DNA from: Paramecium sonneborni
Taxonomy: Eukaryota; Ciliophora; Oligohymenophorea; Peniculida; Parameciidae
Length of the DNA: 64,000 nucleotides
Reading direction: 5' to 3'
Assembly: GCA_905182985.1 (NCBI GenBank)
Contig: CAJJDN010000026.1
Coordinates: 524,570-588,569 of the forward strand
Shown here: positions 12,568 to 24,660 of the stretch, in pieces
Position numbering within the stretch: position 1 is the stretch's first letter
How the letters are laid out: every line of letters starts with the position of its first letter
The notes under the pieces: model-generated
Seen by the model: the letters and a program-made list of their open reading frames with translations, nothing else
What the model was told of the DNA's origin: nothing
The model's database searches: none
Translations under genes and position numbers: made by a program

Positions 12568-12772
12568 TGATAATATTATATCGACAAAATATCTCGGATT
12601 TAAATTTGCCAAATATTCTTATATAATACCCCCATAAAAATGAGATTACGTAATGTATTTATTCACAATACGAATATTATTAAAATATATCTTACAATTA
12701 ATATTCAATATCATATTATATTCCTTTCCTAAATTTAATGAAAAATAAGACCTGTTTAGGAGGAAATGATAA

Positions 12773-13138
12773 ATGTTAAGAAAAAAAATTATAATAAATT
12801 TTAAACATATTTTATAATTATATTTAGAAAATTATGCATATTCTTTGATTATTACAGAAGCTGAATGCATTTATTTATTAAGGAAACTATATTTACTACA
12901 TCCCTAATCAATTTAAATATTTTATTATAGTTTACAGTTACTCTATTTAATAAATGATAAATAAGTATTTGAAGCTTAGAATTTCTTATAAGATTGGATG
13001 ATAAAAACAAAATAAAAGCAAAAAGTTATTTTATATAGGAAAAGTTTGAATAAGACGGTAGGAAGAAAAATTTGGAAAAAGAGAATAATTCATTTAATGA
13101 TATTCAATTTATTAGTTATTATAATTTATAATGAATGA
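12773..13138 (+). CDS. Possible small TPR-like/membrane protein
   Basis: A single open frame of 122 codons, longer than average for this base composition but possible by chance. Residues 10-75 are helical and contain leucine-rich segments (ECIYLLRKLYLLHPQSIQIF) reminiscent of a TPR pair. The C-terminus IIHLMIFNLLVIIIYNE would be a tail anchor. It has no intron and no homologue that can be named. It sits between the Cys-rich gene and the CGL gene with its own spacing. Confidence 0.35.
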
Positions 13139-13318
13139 ATTGGTTTATAATAATTATTGAAATATCATATTTGTTTCTTAATGTTATAGTATCTTAGTTA
13201 GTAGATTCTGAATTCCTAATACACTACAACTTAAATACTGAAATCATAATATTTTAAACTAATTAAATATATAGAAACTAAAAATTTAGAATTATGACGC
13301 ATCATCAAATTAGTACGC

Positions 13319-14586
13319 ATGAGCTCCAATTATTAAAATCCAATTGTCAAATAAGATTTAAATAATAATATAGATATGTTAGTATAAGAGGAAGATTATT
13401 TATTTGACACAGAATTCACAATAGCAACAAAAACTATTCATAAAACTTGTGATTAGGCGCATGGAGCAATAAATCCCCCAATTTACATGAGCTCAACATT
13501 TGAATTGAAAGATGTAGATTCATTTGGAAAAGGTTATTTTTATACTCGATGTGGGAATCCTACAAGAACAGTAGTAGAAGAAATAGTGGCAGAAATTGAA
13601 CAAAATAATTATGCAATAGCATTCAGTTCTGGAATGGCTGCTATCTAATGTGTGATTAACTTATTAAAAGAAGGAGATGAAATGTTAGCTATGGATGATT
13701 TATATGGAGGAACAATTGGATACTTAAAAGCCATAGCTATGGAAAAACATGGCATAAAAGTTAAATTTATAGATATGACAAATCTTGATGAAGTCAGAAA
13801 ATAAATGAATGAAAATGTTAAACTTGTGTATTTAGAGACTCCAACTAATCCTACAATGAAATTAACTGATATTAAGGAACTTTGTTAAATAGTGAGATAA
13901 ATTAAAAATAATGTAGTTGTTGCAGTAGATAATACTTTTGCAACACCTTATCTTTAAACACCCTCAATTCTAGGAGCAGATATTACATTAAACTCAGGTA
14001 CAAAATATTTAGGAGGACATTCTGATATTTTATTTGGTACTTTAAGTTGTCGAAATAAAGAATTATATGACAATTTATTTAAGATCTCTTATTTAACAGG
14101 AGGTTGCCCAAGTCCTTTTGATTGCTACTTAGTTACAAGAAGTTTAAAAACTCTTGAAGTCAGAATGAAATAATAAATTAAGAATGCCTATATTTTAGCT
14201 AAGTACCTTGAAGGTCATCCAAAAGTTGAAAAGGTATTGTATCCAGGATTAGAGAGTCATCCTTAATATGAATTAGCAAGAAAATAAATGAGAGCTGGAG
14301 GAGCAATGATAAGTTTTTATATAAAAGGAGGAGCTGCTGAAGTAGAAAGATTGATGAAAGGACTTGAATTGTTCACTATGGCTGTTAGTTTGGGAGGTGT
14401 AGAAAGTATTGTATTATTTCTATTTTAGGTTTAATATAAATACCAGCAAAAATGACTCATTCAGGTTTAACTGAGGATAAAAGACAAGAACTTGGAATAA
14501 CTTAAAATCTCATACGTTTATCAGCAGGATTAGAACATGTCACCGATTTAATAAAAGATTTGGAGCATGCTTTTAAGAATATTTGA
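13319..14586 (+). CDS. CTH: Cystathionine gamma-lyase-type PLP enzyme
   Basis: One 23-nt intron (14406-14428) leaves 415 codons. Cys/Met-metabolism PLP family (fold type I) signatures are complete: YFYTRCGNPTR phosphate-binding region, FSSGMAAI, VDNTFATPYLQTP, and NSGTKYLGGHSD whose Lys-229 forms the Schiff base with PLP. The end (AKMTHSGLTEDKRQELGI, LIRLSAGLEH) is typical of cystathionine gamma-lyase/gamma-synthase/beta-lyase. The start at 13319 is chosen because this frame is closed by TGA just upstream. With the CBS gene at 26881-28433 it would complete reverse transsulfuration (homocysteine to cysteine). Exact specificity within the family is not certain. Confidence 0.9.
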
Positions 14587-14794
14587 ATTTATTTATCTAT
14601 TTTTGCATTATTTATATAAAGCAATTTAAAGAATAAATTAAGAATAATTATTTGAGTATAATTAAAGGTGAAACACTTAAAAATTATAACTATTTTCATA
14701 ATTATGATTATACTTTATCATTATCATTATTATTATATTCATACTATTTCTTCTTTCAATATTAATTCTTTTTATCATTTAATAGATCGAATAC

Positions 14795-14867
14795 GCTGAT
14801 GTAGCTCAGTCGGCAGAGCGGTTGGCTGTTAACCAACAGGTCGAAGGTTCAAACCCTTCCATTAGCG
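14795..14867 (+). tRNA. tRNA-Asn (anticodon GUU)
   Basis: A 73-nt cloverleaf without CCA. The acceptor GCTGATG pairs with CATTAGC (one G-U), the D stem GCTC with GAGC, the anticodon stem GTTGG with CCAAC around loop CTGTTAA, and the T stem GAAGG with CCTTC around TTCAAAC. The discriminator is G. Pol III boxes are present: TAGCTCAGTCGG (A) and GGTTCAAACCC (B). No intron. Confidence 0.97.
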
Positions 14868-14868
14868 C

Positions 14869-14874
14869 TTTTTT
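14869..14874 (+). terminator. Pol III oligo-T terminator of tRNA-Asn
   Basis: Six T begin one base after the tRNA 3' end, the usual RNA polymerase III stop. Confidence 0.85.
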
Positions 14875-15335
14875 ATCTTTTTTATTTACAAATTAAATTT
14901 ATTCTAAATTTTCTCGTTTCATTATATTTATTAATAACCAGCTTGCACTTATCAATTAAATATTCCTAAAACTTTTATAAAACTTTAATAATTCTATCTT
15001 GGCTATGATTTAATTAACCTCATTGATTTTAATCATAATTTATGACTATTTTTACAACAACAAAAGGATTAATATATATTTCTCTGAAATATTTTGATCA
15101 TAATAAGGGAAAGAACTTTAATAATAAAAAATCTTCATTCATTTTCATTTTCATTATATCTATAATTATATATCATTTTAAGTCTCAACTCTAATATTTT
15201 AATATTTGTGCAATTATGAATAAAGATTAAGTCATTCTTTAATAAAGTTATGGAATGACATAATAACTAATTTAAGATTGAATAAGGTTTATATGGTTAT
15301 ATATTTTTAATAATTTAGAAACTAATAAAATTTTG
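14875..15335. other. Intergenic between tRNA-Asn and K+ channel gene
   Basis: AT-rich; no gene recognised. It presumably carries the channel promoter, but no motif was identified. Confidence 0.5.
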
Positions 15336-17845
15336 ATGTCATCATTAGGTTAACAAATGGAACTTTAGCACAGAGATTCTATTTAAGAATCATTGTTGAA
15401 TGAATCTTCAATAAATAATTAAGAAGAATTTCATTTAGATATTTCAGATATTATCTCAAATGGAAAATAATTCTAGAATAAAGCTAAATTAGATTTAGAA
15501 GAAAGGGCAGAGAAATAATAACAACAGTCATAATAATATATTTTGGAGAAAATTCGTTAATTATATAATGATAGTTTAGAAGGAGTATAAAAGAAATTAA
15601 GTAAATACAATATCATATTATAGATATTTTATATTAATTACCAATTTTGAGACCAAAACAAATAATTTTGTGGAAACTATTCATCAATTTATTAACATTA
15701 TTTGTTTTTTTTGAAATCCCAGTGTATATAGCATTTGGGGAAAAATTCTGGGAAGTATAAAATTATCTATTTAAAGGAATTAGACACTATTAAGTTAGTT
15801 GCTGCTTTATATTATACAATATCTCTTCTTCTTGTTATAGATATGGGTTTAGACTTTATAACTGCTTATTATAAACATGGAGTTGTGATTACTGACAGTC
15901 GAAAAATAGCCATAAATTATTTATATGGGAATTTCTTCTTTGATCTAATAGCTGTAAAATTTAATTAAATTAAATTAGTTAATCATTTCAATTGCTAGAT
16001 TATCATTATTTACTTCTTAATACAGATTTATCTTTTTAATTTTTTACTTTAAATTACCTTCATTTTTAAGATTTGATGATCAATTGAATGAAATGGTATT
16101 ACTTTATAGAAGAACAAGAGTGTTTTATGAAGTAGGAAAAAGAGTAATTTTTATGTTTTTTGCATTCAATGTATTTTTATGTGTGTTCTATCTAATTGGA
16201 TTACATAGTGTAGCATCAAATTATAATTCTTGGTTAACAAATCCAGGTAATTTTGGTATTATTATGGATCGACCATACCATGAAATATATTTTTTTGGAT
16301 TCTATTTTTCTTTAGGAACAGTATCAACTACTATGGGTTATGGTGATATTGTAAATTTTATGTTAAATTTATTAGTCTCCAATGAATATTATAGAATGTT
16401 CTTGGTCACTCTTAGGAGTTATGTTTGGTCTAATTATTTTTGCTAATAATATCAACTCTTTTTAAAAAATGATGGAAGAATATAATTTAAATGATCTTAA
16501 ACAATTTAAATATAAAGTAAGTATCAATAAATTTATGGAATAAAAGTAAGTACCTTCTGAATTATAAGAAATAATTAGATAATATCTTAATGAATATTGG
16601 CATTAATAAGGACTTAGAGATCAAGAATAGGAAATATTAGTTTTTCAAATGTTAGCTCCAGAATTAAAATAAGAATTAATGTATTAATCATATGGATAAT
16701 TTCTATAAACTACTTTTTTCTCAAAATATTTTTCTAAGGCTTTTTTAAAAGATCTTTCAGAAAAAATAACAGAAGTTAATTATTCAACTGGAAATATGAT
16801 AATTGAAGCAGGTGATTCAAATGATGATCAAAGCTTTTATTTTATCTAAAGTGGAACTGTTATTATTAAATGTGGTAATTCTGATATTGTCAAAAAGAAA
16901 TTGATAAAAGGAGATAGTTTTGGTGAATTTGCTTTTATAACAGGTATTAAATTTAGAATTTAAAATAAAAGGACAAGCAAGAACAGCCACAGCTTATTCA
17001 TAAGAATATAGTTAATTACATAAAATATCAAGAAATGATTTTTTAGAAATATTACAACACTATCCTGACGATTATGAAATATTTTGCAATCTAAGAGATG
17101 GATTAATCTTTTCTTCACAATTTGAAACAGTTGGTTAATTTTGTTGGACTTGTCATAAATTTGATCATTATGCAAATTCATGTCCATTTACTCATTATAT
17201 TCCTTAAGTTTAGCATTTAGTTGATAATGCAACTATTATAGGTACAAATTAAGAAAGAATTAAAATATAAAGATATGATAGAAAATAATGGCCAACTAGA
17301 AAGAATTAAAAAATATTAGTAAATGGTTTGAATAAATCTAAAATTCAAAAATATGCTAATGTTATGGTATTTGATAATTTTTATTGAATTAGTTGAAAAC
17401 TGCAAGAAATATAAATTAATAAAAGTCATCAAATTCTCCTTTAAAGAAATAAACAAGTATACAATAAAGGGAGTAATCTTTTGGTGATTCTAAATTAAAT
17501 ATAATCAAATCTGAATCAATATAGGATGATTCTTTAAGATATTAAGAAGAAAATGTTTAATCCTCAGTTCAAGAATCCTAAGTTCAAGAATCCTAAGTTC
17601 AAGAATCAAAAGAAGTAGAGAGAAATAGTCTTAAAAATTTATAAACAAAACTTAATTAATATAGAGATTAACATGAATATTCAATACATTAGGGATTAGA
17701 TTACTTTGATGAACCTTAAAATTTTAAATTTTACCAAAAGAAATTCAATTATTCAAATTACAAAGTATTCTAAGGATTTAAGGAAACTTAAATGAAGAAA
17801 TAAATAAATATAAGAAAATCATTTATGCCAGGAAAATATATTTGA
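15336..17845 (+). CDS. Cyclic-nucleotide-binding-domain K+ channel (CNG/EAG-like)
   Basis: Six introns (15601-15623, 15755-15776, 15954-15978, 16351-16375, 16944-16971, 17367-17392) leave 787 codons. Order: Gln-rich N-terminus; LPILRPKQIILWKLF entering S1; S2-S5 helices; pore with TTMGYGD, giving the K+-selective GYG signature; S6 ending FANNINSFQKMMEEYN; C-linker; and a cyclic-nucleotide-binding fold (residues about 430-540, FGEFAFITGQARTATA). After it comes a CX2CX4HX4C zinc knuckle at about residue 562 and a tail with the repeat VQESQVQESQVQES. Such channels set membrane potential and ciliary behaviour in ciliates. An S4 with regular Arg/Lys spacing is not obvious, so voltage dependence is unclear. 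The final third is copied again at 18198-18926 by an assembly join. Confidence 0.92.
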
Positions 17846-18195
17846 AAGTATCGATTACTTATAAGTTTTATTATTTGTAATTTTAATAATTAATACAAAT
17901 TAATGGCATCATTACCTAAATAATTAAAAGATCTCTTAAAATAGATTGACTTATTTAGTATACCAGTTCCTGTGCTAACAAATGATTCAAAATAATAATA
18001 TTCAAGTTTTTACAGTGGACTTATCTCAATCTTAGTTTCACTTCTTAGTTTAGCCTATTTTGCATATGTTATTTAAGAATGGGCTAATGGTAATATACTT
18101 CCTACAATTACAAGTAATTAATAAGCAATGGCTTATACAGAATAAGAAATGGAAGATAACTTTATTTAATTCAAATTATCAGATCCATCTAATCA
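17117..18195. repeat. First copy of 1079-bp duplication flanking N (assembly join 1)
   Basis: Identical by reading to 18198-19276 (offset 1081). The copy ends immediately before a lone N. It covers the 3' third of the K+ channel gene and the 5' 293 bp of the following gene. Confidence 0.95.
17903..18195 (+). CDS. Truncated duplicate 5' end of two-TM family member 1
   Basis: This is the first 97 codons of the gene that is complete at 18984-20405, cut off by the N at 18196. It includes the first membrane helix (LISILVSLLSLAYFAYVI). It is an assembly duplicate, not an extra gene. Confidence 0.9.
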
Positions 18196-18196
18196 N
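18196..18196. other. Single N: scaffold join with unmerged overlap
   Basis: A lone N separates two identical 1079-bp tracts, the signature of two contigs placed end to end without merging their overlap. Confidence 0.9.
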
Positions 18197-18197
18197 A

Positions 18198-19276
18198 ACA
18201 ATTTGAAACAGTTGGTTAATTTTGTTGGACTTGTCATAAATTTGATCATTATGCAAATTCATGTCCATTTACTCATTATATTCCTTAAGTTTAGCATTTA
18301 GTTGATAATGCAACTATTATAGGTACAAATTAAGAAAGAATTAAAATATAAAGATATGATAGAAAATAATGGCCAACTAGAAAGAATTAAAAAATATTAG
18401 TAAATGGTTTGAATAAATCTAAAATTCAAAAATATGCTAATGTTATGGTATTTGATAATTTTTATTGAATTAGTTGAAAACTGCAAGAAATATAAATTAA
18501 TAAAAGTCATCAAATTCTCCTTTAAAGAAATAAACAAGTATACAATAAAGGGAGTAATCTTTTGGTGATTCTAAATTAAATATAATCAAATCTGAATCAA
18601 TATAGGATGATTCTTTAAGATATTAAGAAGAAAATGTTTAATCCTCAGTTCAAGAATCCTAAGTTCAAGAATCCTAAGTTCAAGAATCAAAAGAAGTAGA
18701 GAGAAATAGTCTTAAAAATTTATAAACAAAACTTAATTAATATAGAGATTAACATGAATATTCAATACATTAGGGATTAGATTACTTTGATGAACCTTAA
18801 AATTTTAAATTTTACCAAAAGAAATTCAATTATTCAAATTACAAAGTATTCTAAGGATTTAAGGAAACTTAAATGAAGAAATAAATAAATATAAGAAAAT
18901 CATTTATGCCAGGAAAATATATTTGAAAGTATCGATTACTTATAAGTTTTATTATTTGTAATTTTAATAATTAATACAAATTAATGGCATCATTACCTAA
19001 ATAATTAAAAGATCTCTTAAAATAGATTGACTTATTTAGTATACCAGTTCCTGTGCTAACAAATGATTCAAAATAATAATATTCAAGTTTTTACAGTGGA
19101 CTTATCTCAATCTTAGTTTCACTTCTTAGTTTAGCCTATTTTGCATATGTTATTTAAGAATGGGCTAATGGTAATATACTTCCTACAATTACAAGTAATT
19201 AATAAGCAATGGCTTATACAGAATAAGAAATGGAAGATAACTTTATTTAATTCAAATTATCAGATCCATCTAATCA
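18198..19276. repeat. Second copy of 1079-bp duplication (assembly join 1)
   Basis: Matches 17117-18195. Bases 18198-18926 repeat the K+ channel 3' end (zinc knuckle, intron and VQES repeat), a partial duplicate that starts mid-codon with no 5' part. Bases 18984 onward lead into the intact downstream gene. Confidence 0.95.
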
Positions 19277-20405
19277 TGATCCTTTTAAAAGATTAAATAA
19301 CATAATAACTCCTTTATTATTTATTGTTGAAAATTTTAAAATTGTTAGTGCACCATTACCTTTATTTAGTGATGAAAATAAACCATTTACAGTAGGATTA
19401 AAAAAAGGGACATTAGTTGTTAATAATTTAAATACTTAAAAGTCTGATGAATCACTAAAACCAATAAAAAATTATTTATTGATATTTATTTAATGCTCAG
19501 AATAATATTTAGATCAAAATAGTAATTGTGCGAGTTAATAAGAAATAGATTAGTATATGGAAGGGTATCATGGATTTTTGTCAATAATTATGAAGTTGGA
19601 ACAATATAGCTTTAAGAAAGATTAAATTGAATACATAACAAAGTAATCTTATTAAGCTTTTTCTCCCACTTATATTTAATATACATAAATAGCAATTTAA
19701 TAAAAGGAAATAAATCTTGATAATGGACTTCTATTTTAAAATGAGGTTACTTATAAATTAATCAACGATTTCTACTTAATTAATTAATCTATTGATAATT
19801 TGTATATATAAAATATTGCTTCATCATTTTCTTCATAGAAATTTGAGTTAAATGCTATTTTTGCATATTAGATAAGCATTGATAGTTTACAAATTTCAGA
19901 AAGAATTATTATGCCAAAATTAAGTGCAGTTTTGGCATATATAGGATCAATTGTTTAAGTTATATTTTTATTGAAGTATTTAGCATTTTTTATAAATAAT
20001 CGACAATTTAAAGAAGAGATGGTAACTGAAATTCTTCATATGTACTACCCAAATTTAAAAAATATAATAATTAAAAGAAACTTCTTTGGGAAGATAATAT
20101 CCACTAATTAAAGTAATGAAGGGAATTAAAACGAAAATTTTATAAAATAATATTAAGGACATCTTGATTTAGCTTTTAAAAAGCTAAGACTAATAAATAT
20201 TATTTATGAACTATCTCGAATAGAACTATTAATGGAAAAACATTTTGGTTTTGATAATGTAAGTATATGTACTAAATTGGGAACAGAGTTTTAATTAAAT
20301 AATTATGAAAAAAAAAATGAATCTTTAAGAGCTTCAATTTTATCTGTAGGAAATTAAGGACACTAAAATAGTGAGGATATATTTACAATATTTAATAAAT
20401 CTTGA
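18984..20405 (+). CDS. Two-transmembrane ciliate family protein, member 1
   Basis: Intronless, 474 codons. A short polar N-terminus (LKQIDLFSIPVPV) leads to TM1 (GLISILVSLLSLAYFAYVIQ), the conserved EWANGNILPTI, a luminal/extracellular loop of about 230 residues with few Cys, then TM2 (VLAYIGSIVQVIFLLKYLAF) and a cytoplasmic part starting with the shared motif ILHMYYPNLKNI. The same layout is seen at 38918-40378 and 52367-53803. No enzymatic motif is visible. The domain order suggests a surface or vesicle protein with a large luminal domain between two membrane helices; the family has no function that I can name. Confidence 0.8.
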
Positions 20406-20477
20406 TAAGCATAGAATTATTATGACATCATCGTTTTATATTTAAGAAAATATATAGTTATTTTATAATTTATTTAT

Positions 20478-21186
20478 ATGATCTCTATAATTTTCTTATT
20501 ATTTGGCATAATATTGGGCTAAGATGATAACATCATGAATGATGTAATTGAGGATAGATAAGATAGAAAAGATCTTATGCAAGAATGGGAATTGATGATG
20601 CAAGACTTTATACCTGATGATATGATAGCATTTGAATTAAAGCAAGGCACAATAGAAATAATGGAAGAGGGAATTCATCATCCAACAACAATAAGAGGAG
20701 CATATTTTATCAGTATGACAACCAAAGAGAAAATAAATTTCTTAGTAATAATAAATCATTATTGAATAGATTAAAGATCCGAAAGGAAATATTATAAGTA
20801 GTAAGGCAGCTAAGAAGGAAGCAGTTTTTTCAGTTAACATAACTGAACCTGGAGATTATTAATTTATGTTTGATAATGAGAGAGGCAGTAGCGATCAAAT
20901 GGTAACATTTGCCTTAGATATTCATAATGCCACTTATGAGCATATCAAACATCATGATTTAGATCCTCTAATGAAATAGATTCAGCATTTATAAAATGGA
21001 GTCAATGACATAATGTTTGAAACCAAGTTTTCCTAATAGAGAAGAGAAAATGGTTATGAATAAATGCAAACTACTCATTAAAGATTATTTTATTTTACCA
21101 TTCTTGAAACCATAATCATAGTTTCAGTGAGTGTATGGCAAGTGTATTATATTAAAAGTATTATTGATAATCGTAGATTGATTTGA
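20478..21186 (+). CDS. p24/TMED (emp24/gp25L) cargo receptor
   Basis: One intron (20745-20769) leaves 227 residues: signal peptide MISIIFLLFGIILG, a GOLD domain (VNITEPGDYQFMFDNERGSS is diagnostic; its sheet begins IPDDMIAFELKQGTIEIMEE), a coiled-coil stalk (LMKQIQHLQNGVNDIM), TM near residue 200 (LETIIIVSVSVWQVYYI) and a short tail KSIIDNRRLI. p24 proteins cycle between ER and Golgi in COPI/COPII vesicles as hetero-oligomers and select cargo. The tail lacks a C-terminal KKxx and ends in Leu-Ile, so ER retrieval may depend on a partner. Size is normal for the family. An N-terminal extension of about 25 acidic residues precedes the GOLD domain. Confidence 0.9.
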
Positions 21187-21670
21187 TTTATTGATAAATA
21201 TATATATATATTAATTAGTATTCTATTGTTATTTCTAAATTATATTATTTTACATAAATAAATTAATAACAATATATATGATTAAATTCTATGAGCTAAC
21301 TTAAACAAATTGTCTTCTAATATAAAACATTTTTAATCCTATAGATATCATATTCATAAAATGTAAAATTTAATAGAGATCAAAATCGCAACAACAGCTT
21401 ATTTAATGATATTCAAATAACCAATAACTAAAATAAATAAAATTAAGAATTAAATGATTTTATTTAATTTATATTACTATTAATTAAGTTAATATGAGAA
21501 CAAAAACTATTACTATAAAATAACTAGTTTATAAATGAATCGATTCACTTAGAAATATAAATACTTCATAAAATAATTTTAAATATATTAGAAAATAAAT
21601 TAACCTAAGCATCCCATTAAAATATACAATAACTAAAATAAAAATATTTTTAAATATATAAATATCTGAA
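21187..21670. other. AT-rich intergenic with a Gln/Asn-rich open frame of doubtful status
   Basis: A 107-codon ATG-to-TGA frame spans about 21361-21665. A second frame at 21366-21490 also looks coding-like. Neither can be joined to a gene or matched to a family; chance frames this long are plausible at this composition. Confidence 0.35.
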
Positions 21671-24647
21671 ATGCGTAGTTTGAGTAGATTCCTTTTTCGC
21701 AGACCTTAATTATGGATAAATCGATATGGAATTCCTTTACGATAGAAATGCATTCATGGATTTAGTAGTAGTAGTAGTAATATGTTTTTGAAGTTTAATA
21801 TAGGCTAGAATAATAATAACTCTAATATAAAATTGAAAACTATCCCACTTTAAAATTACTAATGTAATGTTGATGAGAATGACTCTAAAACCAACCCTAC
21901 TGATTTTTGTCTGTTTAGTTCAGTCCAGCCTATTTTTCCAAATAATTAAATGAACTGCCAAATAAAGATAGGAAATCTAAAACGTATTACAAAACCACTT
22001 CTTTATACAATAATTTCACCTAATAATGGAGAAATCTTTACCATTGGGATTGCTTTGAGTAAATAGGTTGAAAAAAGTTTAAATACCGAACTTAAAGTTA
22101 TAGAGTAAAGAGATGTAAATGGAAATATTCTGATAAATGATCCAATGAGCAATACATTTAATTTAGATATAATTTCAAAGTCTGTAAATGTTTAAAGCAA
22201 TAAGATAGAAAAATTACCGATACAAAATAATAAAAATAGAAATGACTCCAGATGGTATATTTGCTCAAGGAATACCATATAAAGATAGACCTCTCACTTA
22301 AGCAGAATAATAGATTGACATTAAGAATGAAGTTCAATAGATAAGTTCTCTTGTATTTTAGATAAGAAAATCAGCTTAAATTGATAGAATTGAAGCATTT
22401 ACAGATGTTAAACAAACACTTCTAGAATCAAGTGAAAAATTAACACCAACAAAAATAGATGAATTGGTATATTAAGTTGCTGCTGGTCTTTCAAAATTAC
22501 AAACTAATAATTTAAAATTAAATACATCTTAATTCGTCTAATAATTATTAGAGAGTTAATCATATGTTGAAAGATTATTTATATTAAGAAAATAATTAGA
22601 AAATATGTCAGGAGTTTTAGATTTAGTAAATAAACATTTTAAAGAATCAGATTCATCCTTATTGAAATTACATTAATAAACATTGGCTAAATTAGCAACA
22701 GAATACATTAGATAGAATTATTTAAAGGATGCAACTACATCATCTTCTTATGGTGGATCAACTGGATCATAATCTTAAGTTGGAGAAAAGGTTTGAATTT
22801 ATATAATTTAGTAAAAATAATCGGTTTTAGTTAAGAAATATTAAGATAGACTTTCTTTGATTCCAGATGAAGCATCGAGAGATAAAGTGAAAAAAGAAAT
22901 TGAAAGATTTAGTCTTCTTGATAAACAAAGTTCAGAATTCCATAAGATTAATTCTTATTTAGATGAAGTTTTTAGTATTCCATTTTCTAAATTTACTGTA
23001 ATAAAAATAGTTAATATTTTTAGGCAGTTTAATGGGATGTATAATATGCAAAAGAAGTTCTTAATAATGAAATTGAGGGATTAGAAAAAGTTAAAGAAAG
23101 AATAATTGAAATGATATCAGTTAATAAATTAAAGAATGCAGGTTAAAAAGCAAAAGGATTTATTCTACTTTTGAATGGTCCTCCAGGAACTGGTAAAACA
23201 TCTATAGCAAAGAGTATTGCCAAGGCATTAAAAAGAAATTCAAGATTTATATCTTGTGCAGGAGTTGCTGATTCAACATTCTTTAAGGGACATAAAAGAA
23301 CTTATGTTGATTCTATGCCAGGCGTTTTTATTAGAGAACTTATTAAATCAAATACTATGAATCCTGTCTTTATTTTAGATGAATTAGATAAAGTTTCAAA
23401 ACATCAAGCTGGTGGTGCTGATCCATATTATACTTTATTAGAGATTTTAAATCCTGAAGAAAATCATAATTTTACTGATCATTATATGGATATAAGTGTA
23501 GATTTTTCTCATGTAATATTTATTTTAACATCAAATGACACATTATAAATGTTGGAACCACTTAAAAATAGATTAGAAACTATTGATATTTAAGCATATA
23601 TTTAAGAAGAAAAACTATAAATTGCTAATAATTTTCTTGTAAATAAAAGTATCGAAAGTAATGGTATAAAATAATCAATGATAAAATATGATAATGAAAC
23701 ACTTATCAAAATAATCAAAGCTTGGTGTTATTAGGAGAGTGGAGTTAGAGAATTAAAAAGATGTTTAGAAAAAATTGCAAGAAAACATGCAACTAATTTA
23801 TTAATTGCTAATCCTAATTTATGTGAAAAAGTAGATGAATTAAATTAAATTTAGTTTGATCCTACAATTTAAAGTCTAGATTTAACAAAAGATAAAAATT
23901 TAGAACTTATTTCTTAATATTTAGGTCCTCCTATTTTTGATATTCAATTAGAATAAAGATCAATTAAAAAGTTTCCACCTGGTTAAGTTAATATTCTAAC
24001 AGTAGGAGGAATGATTGGTCATGTTTTAACAGTTGAAAGTTGTTTTGATGAAAGTGAAGTTGAGAAAAAAGGATAAATTATAGCATCTGGAAATATTAAA
24101 TTAGTTTTATAAGAATCTTTAAAGTTAGCTAAAATTAATGCTTATAAATATCTTAATGAAGAATAAAAATAATCATTATCGAAAAAAGCTATTCATATGC
24201 ATTTTACAGAAGGAGCTACTCCAAAAGATGGACCATCAGCAGGAACAGCTATAACAACTGCCTTAATAAGTTTAGTTACTAACTTTACTGTTCCTAGTAA
24301 CTTAGCTATGACTGGAGAAATCTCTTTAAATGGTCAAGTCTGTAAAATTGGTATTCTATATTATTATCTAAGGTGGTCTCTAATAAAAACTTATTGCTGC
24401 AAAAACACTTGATATTGTAGATATCATTTTACCTTATGCTAATTTAGGGGATGCTTTAAATTTACCAACCTAATTATTAAAAGGACTTAATCTATATTTC
24501 GTTACTGACTATCAATAAATTTATGATTTGATTTTTGATTAATAGATTGGAAATGTTAATTATACAATTAATACAATTAAGAATGGAATATATGAAACAA
24601 TTTAAAATAGATCAAAAGAGTAAATATAATAATCAATTAATTGTTGA
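21671..24647 (+). CDS. LONP1: Mitochondrial Lon protease
   Basis: Introns 22184-22208, 22791-22811, 22998-23023 and 24351-24372 leave 960 residues, the usual length. The N-terminus ([20 protein letters not shown], with further Arg and Ser) is a mitochondrial targeting sequence. A Lon N-domain and helical linker follow, then the AAA+ module: Walker A GPPGTGKT near residue 480, Walker [10 protein letters not shown], and the substrate-entry segment. The C-terminal protease domain carries the Ser-Lys dyad: Ser in KDGPSAGTA (about 831) and Lys in GGLQQK (about 874), spaced 43 residues as in E. coli Lon. It degrades oxidised and misfolded matrix proteins and binds mtDNA. It converges with the WD40 gene, with 13 bp between stops. 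Confidence 0.96.
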
Positions 24648-24660
24648 ATATGTAACTGAA

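Noticed and set aside
12431..12637. Standard-code + strand open frame of 68 codons
   Set aside because: It is the antisense of the Cys-rich secreted gene and has no features of its own.
16960..17187. Minus-strand 75-codon frame
   Set aside because: Antisense of the CNB domain of the K+ channel.
17117..19276. True tandem gene duplication
   Set aside because: Perfect identity, a lone N at the junction, and two further cases of the same pattern point to an assembly fault.
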